DNA from: Flavobacteriales bacterium
Lineage (GTDB): Bacteria > Bacteroidota > Bacteroidia > NS11-12g > UBA955
Assembly: GCA_024643755.1 (NCBI GenBank)
Contig: JAHEMG010000004.1
Location: 1,599 to 59,906 of the forward strand
Direction: 5' to 3'
DNA: 58,308 nucleotides
The position numbers were made by a program, and so were the translations under genes. Shown here in pieces: positions 52,140 through 58,308 of this stretch; within the stretch, counting starts at the first letter, position 1; every line of letters starts with the position of its first letter. The notes beneath the pieces were generated by a model. That model searched no databases and was not told the origin of the DNA. It saw nothing but the letters and a program-made list of their open reading frames with translations.

Positions 52140-52722
52140 TTACGCCAGCATTGTGTTCTAGGCGATGCGAATTCCATCGCTCGAGGCCGTGAAAGCCAAT
52201 CCAAACTCCACCCATCATGCTCAACCAGGTGGTGAGTGAATAAACCACAACCAACGTGAGAATAACACCCCAACCAAAAGGTGCGAGGGTGAAAAAATAC
52301 GATTCTATTTCCATGCAGGGCGATAGAAATAAGGATATCAACACAATACCAAAAGCCCATTTGCCTTCTTTGTTGGCGGTTTTGTTTGGAAAGTGAAAAT
52401 GGTGATGGCGATGATGGCGGTAGAGGAACCACAACCCCAACAGGACCATGATGGTACCACCCACAGATTCAAAGTGCCAATGGGCAGCAGGGAATTCAAG
52501 TTGGTTAGAATTGGACATACCCCATAGGGTCAATTGGGCCAATATCAAACCAATGAGCACGGTGCCAGCGGCATGGGCGATGGCGGCTAGGCCGGTATAG
52601 CGAAGTGTTTGCGACTTACTCCAACCCATTTTCTTGGCCAATGCCAAAAAAGGCAACCAATGTCCAGGAATGAATCCATGAAGCACACTGATTACAAAGG
52701 CTGCGATGAGTTGTTCTATCAT
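52090..52722 (-). CDS. Multi-TM membrane protein with His-rich loop, possible metal transporter/UreH-like
   Basis: VISVLHGFIPGHWLPFLALAKK; LYRHHRHHHFHFPNKTANKEGKW; FLSPCMEIESYFF. Confidence 0.55.
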   Translation of the reverse strand: MIEQLIAAFVISVLHGFIPGHWLPFLALAKKMGWSKSQTLRYTGLAAIAHAAGTVLIGLILAQLTLWGMSNSNQLEFPAAHWHFESVGGTIMVLLGLWFLYRHHRHHHFHFPNKTANKEGKWAFGIVLISLFLSPCMEIESYFFTLAPFGWGVILTLVVVYSLTTWLSMMGGVWIGFHGLERWNSHRLEHNAGVITGIVMILSGLMLAFA

Positions 52723-52727
52723 TGTTA

Positions 52728-52735
52728 CAAAGATA
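52728..52735 (-). promoter_or_regulatory. -7 element (TATCTTTG)
   Basis: CAAAGATA on the plus strand; 5 nt upstream of ATG 52722. Confidence 0.5.
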
Positions 52736-52742
52736 ACGGCTT

Positions 52743-52777
52743 AAAAAAGAAAAGCCCCGCCGAAGCGAGGCTTTTCT
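52743..52777 (-). terminator. rpsA Rho-independent terminator
   Basis: Minus strand AGAAAAGCCTCGC-TTCG-GCGGGGCTTTTCT then TTTTTT. Confidence 0.88.
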
Positions 52778-52792
52778 GAATTCTCTTATGAA

Positions 52793-54928
52793 TTAGAGCG
52801 ATTTGGCTTCTTCGATCCATTTGCCCCACTGGTCGGCAGAGATTTTAGCATCTTCTGCAGTCATAGCGGCAATTTTCTCGTCGTTCAAACCTTTCAAATC
52901 TTCGATGCTGTTAACACCCAAAGCGATCATACGCTTTTCCATTGCTGGACCAACACCTGAAAGTGACTTCAAGGTTGCAGATGTAGTAGCAGCAGCGACA
53001 GTTTCAGCAGCAGCGGCAGCTTCAGCTTCAACCTTTTTGGCTTCTGCTTTGTCAGCTTTTGCTTTTGCATCTACTTTTTCAGCTTTCTCAAATTGAGCAC
53101 GCAAGGCAGTCAAAGCATCCAATTCACCAAACGTTGACTTCTCAGAAGTCTGGTTGATTTTCTTCACCACTTTGGTAGCGTTCTTACGCGCTTTGTCCTT
53201 GGCGTTGTTATCAGAATCTTTGCTTGCTCTTTCAGCACCTTTCCAAATGTTGGTGTGAGAAACGATGATGCGCTTGGCATCTTTTGAGAACTCGATAACT
53301 TCGAATTCCAATGTTTCGTCATCCGCCATTGTGGTGTTGTCGGCTTTCTTAATGTGGCGTGAAGGCGCGAACGCTTCAACACCGTACTGCATTTGAATGG
53401 TTGCACCTTTGTCGTTCACAGACATTACAGTACCCTCATGGATTGAACCAATTGAGAAGATGGTCTCAAATGTTTCCCATGGGTTTTCTTCCAACTGCTT
53501 ATGACCCAAACTCAAACGACGGTTTTCTTTGTCCACTTCCAAAACCACTACTTCCAACTTATCACCTTTCTTGGTGAATTCGCTAGGATGCTTGATTTTC
53601 TTGTTCCAGCTCAAGTCAGAAACGTGAACCAAACCATCAATTCCTTCTTCCAATTCCAAGAACAATCCATAAGACGTCAAGTTCTTCACAATACCTGTGT
53701 GCTTGCTGCCCAATGCATATTTGTTCTCGATTTCGATCCAAGGATCTTGGGTCAATTGCTTGATACCCAAAGACATTTTGTGCTCAGAACGATCCAATGA
53801 AAGCACCAACGCTTCTACATCGTCGCCCACTTTCAAGTATTCTGAAGGGTTGCGCAAGTGTGAACTCCAGCTCATTTCACTTACGTGAACCAAACCTTCA
53901 ACACCTGGCTTGATTTCGATGAATGCACCGTAATCAGCAACAGAAACAACCTTACCGCTTACTTTGGTACCTTCCAAAATATCTGCAGTCAAGTTATCCC
54001 ATGGGTGAGAAGTCAATTGCTTCAAGCCCAAAGAAATACGCTTCTTAGTATCATCGTAATCCAAGATTACAACCTGGATGCGATCATCCAACTTCAACAC
54101 CTCTTCAGGGTGGTTGATACGACCCCATGAAATATCAGTGATGTGCAACAAACCATCGATACCGCCCAAATCAACGAACACACCGAAAGAAGTCATGTTT
54201 TTCACAACACCTTCCAATACCTGTCCTTTTTCCAATTTAGACAAAATCACAGACTTCTGTGCTTCGATATCGTCTTCAATCAACGCTTTGTGTGATACAA
54301 CCACGTTCTTGTAGATTTCATTGATTTTAACAATTTTGAAATCCATGTTCTTACCTACGTACTGATCGTAGTCACGAACGGGCTTGGTATCAATTTGAGA
54401 TCCTGGCAAGAACGTATCAAAACTAAACACGTCAACCACCAATCCACCTTTGGTTCTTGAACGCACATAACCGGTAACGATTGCATCGTTGTTGTGTGCT
54501 TCAACAATTTTCTCCCAAGCAGTTTCTTGCAAAGCTTTCTTTCTGCTCAAGATCAATTGACCCATTTTGTCTTCAGCGATGTCTACGAATACTTCAACTT
54601 CATCGCCCAAAGCCAAGTTTGGCACATCACGGAATTCTGTACGTGGCACAAGACCATCACTCTTGAAACCGATGTTTACAACAACATCTTTTTCGTTCAT
54701 ACCTACTACGGTACCCTTAACAACTTGTTTTTCAACAACAGGTTGGAAAGTAGAGTTGTAAGCATCTTCAAGACGCTTGCGCTCGTCGTTAGAATAAGAC
54801 TCGAAGCCAGCTTCATCAGCGCCCCAGTCAAAATCGTCATGTGCTGCTGCTGCAGCTGTTTTGGTGTTTTTTGCCTTAGAAACTTCTACGGTTTCTTCAA
54901 TGGCTTGTTCGTTTTTTTCGTTTGTCAA
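52793..54928 (-). CDS. rpsA: Ribosomal protein bS1 with six S1 domains and C-terminal HhH-like extension; TTG start
   Basis: Six S1 motifs (e.g. GVVKNMTSFGVFVDLGGIDGLLHITDIS); no ATG in frame between an upstream TTG at 55057 and VVGMNEKDVVV; SD AAAGGAGG 9 nt before TTG 54928. Confidence 0.9.
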   Translation of the reverse strand: MTNEKNEQAIEETVEVSKAKNTKTAAAAAHDDFDWGADEAGFESYSNDERKRLEDAYNSTFQPVVEKQVVKGTVVGMNEKDVVVNIGFKSDGLVPRTEFRDVPNLALGDEVEVFVDIAEDKMGQLILSRKKALQETAWEKIVEAHNNDAIVTGYVRSRTKGGLVVDVFSFDTFLPGSQIDTKPVRDYDQYVGKNMDFKIVKINEIYKNVVVSHKALIEDDIEAQKSVILSKLEKGQVLEGVVKNMTSFGVFVDLGGIDGLLHITDISWGRINHPEEVLKLDDRIQVVILDYDDTKKRISLGLKQLTSHPWDNLTADILEGTKVSGKVVSVADYGAFIEIKPGVEGLVHVSEMSWSSHLRNPSEYLKVGDDVEALVLSLDRSEHKMSLGIKQLTQDPWIEIENKYALGSKHTGIVKNLTSYGLFLELEEGIDGLVHVSDLSWNKKIKHPSEFTKKGDKLEVVVLEVDKENRRLSLGHKQLEENPWETFETIFSIGSIHEGTVMSVNDKGATIQMQYGVEAFAPSRHIKKADNTTMADDETLEFEVIEFSKDAKRIIVSHTNIWKGAERASKDSDNNAKDKARKNATKVVKKINQTSEKSTFGELDALTALRAQFEKAEKVDAKAKADKAEAKKVEAEAAAAAETVAAATTSATLKSLSGVGPAMEKRMIALGVNSIEDLKGLNDEKIAAMTAEDAKISADQWGKWIEEAKSL

Positions 54929-54937
54929 GAAATAGTT

Positions 54938-54945
54938 CCTCCTTT
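54938..54945 (-). promoter_or_regulatory. Shine-Dalgarno sequence of rpsA
   Basis: Minus strand AAAGGAGG, 9-nt spacer to TTG. Confidence 0.8.
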
Positions 54946-54955
54946 GATCGAGCGG

Positions 54956-54963
54956 CAAAATTA
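54956..54963 (-). promoter_or_regulatory. -7 element (TAATTTTG) for rpsA
   Basis: CAAAATTA on the plus strand, about 10 nt upstream of the SD. Confidence 0.5.
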
Positions 54964-55079
54964 ATGAAATAATGTTGATTATTCCGATAAAATGGCATAT
55001 TTTGTAATATTCGCAAATACTAATTGCATTCCTACCCCATTTTTTCACAATTCGCAAACATTCAATTCGAAAATTCTTG

Positions 55080-55087
55080 TAGGTTTG
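55080..55087 (+). promoter_or_regulatory. -7 element (TAGGTTTG)
   Basis: TAnnTTTG 9 nt before ATG 55097. Confidence 0.45.
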
Positions 55088-55096
55088 CCAATAGGT

Positions 55097-57913
55097 ATGG
55101 CAAAATCAGTTTCAAACGCGCATCAAACAGCTTCACCGGCAACGCCGAGCGCAGCAACCCTTCTCTCATTTGAAGCATTCCAACAATCGTTTTCAACCCT
55201 TGTGGCCCATCGCACTGAGGCACAATCACCTGCCCCTTGGTATCTAATATACACAGGCAATCAATCGCCCAAACCCTCCGAATACCAATCCCATGAGTCT
55301 TTCGTGGCCAACAGCTCACCAGGCGCTTATGTCGTTGGGAAACCCAAACCCGCCAAAAGTGCTATCCAAGAAGCCCTAACTGGAATTAACGAATCAGACA
55401 TACAATGTAAGTGGATTCTTCTCAACACAAGCGCCATTGCCAAACTCCAGAGCGACAAAGCCCAGTTCAATACCCTATTTGAATTGGCCTACTCCTTGGA
55501 AAAAAGCAACCTTCCTACCCAACTGGCCGAACTCAACACAAATAGCACGCCTACTTCACTGAGCGCATTGCTGAAAATCCGCTGGACCGCCGCCATCAAC
55601 TACTACATCAAAGCAAACAAAAACATTCATCGATGGGCATTCATGCTGCTATCTGTTTTTGCCGTGATTTTCATGACCCAAATGAGCAAAACCGCTTCCA
55701 TCTCTGGCGATGAATTCACCCAATATACTTACTCTAAACTCATTGCAAACTACTACCTCGATCCGGTGGGCATGGCCATCCCCATAGATACCAACGAACT
55801 CAAAGGTCAGCGTATGCCAACACTCGCCAAAGCACTGCCTGAAATGGGCTCTGACTTGGCAACGATCAAAGACCCAGATCGTATCATGCACGTGTATGGT
55901 TCTAGCTTCGATACCTTCACCACAATCCTCGGCCATTGGATGGGTACCGAAGACCCCATGGGATTCAGGCACTGGTGGAATGCAATTTTTGGATTCTTGG
56001 CGATTTTTTACACCGCACTTGTGGTCAAATTCCTCACCAAAGGCAGTTGGCTTTACGCTTGGGTATCACTCATTGTGATGCTCTTTATGCCTCGCTTCTT
56101 CGGCGAAGCCATGAATAACCCCAAAGACGTACCCTTTGCCCTCGGTTACATCATGAGCTTGTATTATGCCCTTAAATTATTCAAAAGCGGTAGCAAACCC
56201 GCTTGGAACAACATCGTTGGATTGGTATTCGGCACAGCATTGGGCATAAGTGTCAGAATTGGTGGATTGCTTAGCGTTGCGATTTTCATCATGTACGCCG
56301 GCTTGAAATACATTGAGAAAATTGGACTACCCGCATTTTTGTCATTCAAATGGAAAGGATTTTCTTCTACAGCGATTTTCTTGGTTGCGGTGGGATTAGC
56401 CGCCTACATTTTGGGTATTGTTGTTTGGCCATACGGTTGGACAGACCCCATCAACAACCCATTAGAATCGTTGAAAGAGTTTACGAATTACTCGGTTTCC
56501 TTGCGACAGTTGTTTGAAGGCAAATTGTATGATTCAGATCTTTTGCCACTGTATTACCTGAGGAAATACTTGATCATCACCACCCCATTGGCTGTGATGT
56601 TTGGCATCGGTTTATTTGCGATTTTGTTGTACCCCAACCGCAAACAATTCAACAATGAAATCTTCTTGATTCTCTTCGCTGCCATTTTCCCTGTGGTGTA
56701 CATTTACATTCAAAAATCTCAAGTTTATGGCGGAATCCGTCAGATCCTGTTCACACTGCCTTGCTTTGTGGGCATCGCATTTGTTGGCTACCATTGGCTT
56801 GATGCCTACCTATCAAAAATCAATGCAAAACTCAAAGGAGCGATTCTGGGTTTGGTTTTGTTGGGCACCGCCTTACCCGCAAAATTCGTATTGGCCAATC
56901 ATCCCGTGAGCTATTCTTACTTTAACGAACTTCAAGGTGGCACCAAAGCAGCTTATGGAGAATACGAAATGGACTATTACTTGGCCAGTTTGCGTCCCGC
57001 CACCGAATGGTTCCTGAAAAACGTTGCAGAAAAGAATCCCAACAAGCAATACGAAGTCCTGTCGTACGGTATGGATCACGTAAAATACTATTGTCGCAAC
57101 CAAAAGAATGTTCACGTTGGCTACACGCGCTTCGATGACCGCAGTGCTAAAAAATGGGATTACTGCATTTTCTACAATGCCTATTTTGATAAATCCCGAC
57201 TCAATTCGGGAGAATTCCCTCCCAAAGGCACCGTGTATCAACAAATGGTGGATGGCGTACCCGCTGGCATTGTCATCGAACGTCCGATATCATCGCCCGA
57301 TGGCAGTTTGGATGATTACGAAGGCATCAAAGCCATTGAAAAAGATACCGCCTTTGCTCGTGGCATTGACTTGTTGAAGCGCTATGCCCAGACCGACCCA
57401 AATCGCTCGGAAATACATTTTTACTTGTCTACTGCCTATGCCAATTTGGGACAGCTTGACGATGCCATTCGTTCTGCAGAAACCGCAAGAAAATACTATC
57501 CAGAGCACTCTAGAAGTTGCTTCGCCCTGCACCAATATTACGTTTCCAAAAAGGAATACGACAAAGCCATTCAGGTTATGTCGGAATTCATCGTATCACG
57601 TCCTCGCGATGGCGAAGGCTATGTAATGAAAGCCCAGGCGCAATTGATGAAGGGCGATGCTGTATCAGGGTTAAACACACTCCAAGAAGCGGTTGCGGTG
57701 AATCCGATGGACTATCGCGTCTACGGTTTGGGGGCTCAGGCCTATCAAATGCGAAAAGATGTAACAAATTACAACCTTTGGGTGCAGGCAGCACAAATTG
57801 GCACAGCGAAAACGCAGATTGATTTCCAGATGGGCGTTGAAGCGATCATGACGATTTTCGAATCCATCACAGGAACTCCGTTAGACACGAAGAAATACGG
57901 ACTAGAGAATTAA
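55097..57913 (+). CDS. GT-C (GT39-like) membrane glycosyltransferase with N-terminal uncharacterised domain and C-terminal TPRs
   Basis: SISGDEFTQY early loop, many TM segments, C-terminal TPR (SEIHFYLSTAYANLGQLDDAIRSAETARKYYPEH). Confidence 0.72.
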   Translation: MAKSVSNAHQTASPATPSAATLLSFEAFQQSFSTLVAHRTEAQSPAPWYLIYTGNQSPKPSEYQSHESFVANSSPGAYVVGKPKPAKSAIQEALTGINESDIQCKWILLNTSAIAKLQSDKAQFNTLFELAYSLEKSNLPTQLAELNTNSTPTSLSALLKIRWTAAINYYIKANKNIHRWAFMLLSVFAVIFMTQMSKTASISGDEFTQYTYSKLIANYYLDPVGMAIPIDTNELKGQRMPTLAKALPEMGSDLATIKDPDRIMHVYGSSFDTFTTILGHWMGTEDPMGFRHWWNAIFGFLAIFYTALVVKFLTKGSWLYAWVSLIVMLFMPRFFGEAMNNPKDVPFALGYIMSLYYALKLFKSGSKPAWNNIVGLVFGTALGISVRIGGLLSVAIFIMYAGLKYIEKIGLPAFLSFKWKGFSSTAIFLVAVGLAAYILGIVVWPYGWTDPINNPLESLKEFTNYSVSLRQLFEGKLYDSDLLPLYYLRKYLIITTPLAVMFGIGLFAILLYPNRKQFNNEIFLILFAAIFPVVYIYIQKSQVYGGIRQILFTLPCFVGIAFVGYHWLDAYLSKINAKLKGAILGLVLLGTALPAKFVLANHPVSYSYFNELQGGTKAAYGEYEMDYYLASLRPATEWFLKNVAEKNPNKQYEVLSYGMDHVKYYCRNQKNVHVGYTRFDDRSAKKWDYCIFYNAYFDKSRLNSGEFPPKGTVYQQMVDGVPAGIVIERPISSPDGSLDDYEGIKAIEKDTAFARGIDLLKRYAQTDPNRSEIHFYLSTAYANLGQLDDAIRSAETARKYYPEHSRSCFALHQYYVSKKEYDKAIQVMSEFIVSRPRDGEGYVMKAQAQLMKGDAVSGLNTLQEAVAVNPMDYRVYGLGAQAYQMRKDVTNYNLWVQAAQIGTAKTQIDFQMGVEAIMTIFESITGTPLDTKKYGLEN

Positions 57914-58308
57914 GCGGGGCGCTTATGCTTCCAGCGGCGATGACTCCACAACCAAATGTGGGGTTGTTGCTGAATTTCTCGCTCGGTATGCTCGGCAATT
58001 AAGCGGGTAATTTCTCCATCGGGCATACTTGAGGGATCCAAACACAAGGGTACCGTTTTGGCTTCGTAATAGCCGCGCTTTACTTTGGTGCTAGACAAAT
58101 AGTACAATGGCATATTGAGTTTCTTGGCGATCTTTTCCGGCCCCATCATAAACGGGGTATCTTGATGCAAGAAATTTGTCCAATAGGCCCCTTTGCCTGA
58201 ACTCGGATTTTGATCCCCAATAAATGCATTCACTGTTACCACAGCTTTGTTGGCGTCTAACACCCTGAGCGTTTGTTCCATTGGAATTGGATTTGCGCCA
58301 AATTTGCT
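57910..58308 (-). CDS. Lipid A acyltransferase-like protein (LpxL/HtrB family), truncated by window end
   Basis: NAFIGDQNPSSGKGAYWTNFLHQDTPFMMGPEKIAKKLNMPLYYLSSTKVKRGYYE...QQQPHIWLWSHRRWKHKRP; frame stays open to the window edge (SKFGANPIPMEQ). Confidence 0.87.
   Translation of the reverse strand, partial: SKFGANPIPMEQTLRVLDANKAVVTVNAFIGDQNPSSGKGAYWTNFLHQDTPFMMGPEKIAKKLNMPLYYLSSTKVKRGYYEAKTVPLCLDPSSMPDGEITRLIAEHTEREIQQQPHIWLWSHRRWKHKRPA

Noticed and set aside
54929-55057. N-terminal extension of rpsA to an upstream TTG
   Set aside because: Extension (MRIVKKWGRNAISICEYYKIC...) is not bS1-like, overlaps the promoter region and the divergent gene, and the TTG at 54928 has a perfect SD.
1-58308. 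Search for CRISPR, transposons, integrases, toxin-antitoxin or phage-defence genes
   Set aside because: No direct-repeat arrays, transposase/integrase motifs or recognisable defence proteins among the large ORFs; the region looks like core chromosome.

Overview
The window looks like ordinary chromosome from a member of the Bacteroidota: TAnnTTTG-type promoters, a type IX secretion (T9SS)-like sorting tail, a TonB receptor plus DUF4249 pair, and Alternative Complex III. It is densely packed with core genes. I found no rRNA, CRISPR array, transposase or prophage. Main blocks: a TPR protein, gyrA, an M16 protease and uvrA (all minus strand). Next come a DUF4249/TonB receptor pair, folB, gcdH-like, a phosphohexomutase, and two adjacent acyltransferases resembling GlsA/GlsB. 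Then an S8 protease, tcdA, a lipocalin-like lipoprotein, tRNA-Leu(TAA) and rocD, followed by a large beta-barrel protein with a peptidase-MA-like region and mreB-mreC-mreD-mrdA-rodA. After these are a 14-repeat VCBS/ASPIC-UnbV lipoprotein, a small basic ORF missing from the ORF track, a vanadium haloperoxidase-like protein and valS. The right part holds actABCDEF (ACIII), a lytic transglycosylase, a TPR protein, a YhhQ-like transporter, a His-rich membrane protein, rpsA, a GT-C/TPR protein and a truncated LpxL-like gene. I see no clear new multi-gene system. The strongest signal is rpsA: it appears to start at TTG behind a perfect AAAGGAGG Shine-Dalgarno, which is unusual for this phylum, and it carries a C-terminal helix-hairpin-helix-like extension. 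All calls come from reading sequence by eye; no database search or folding was run.
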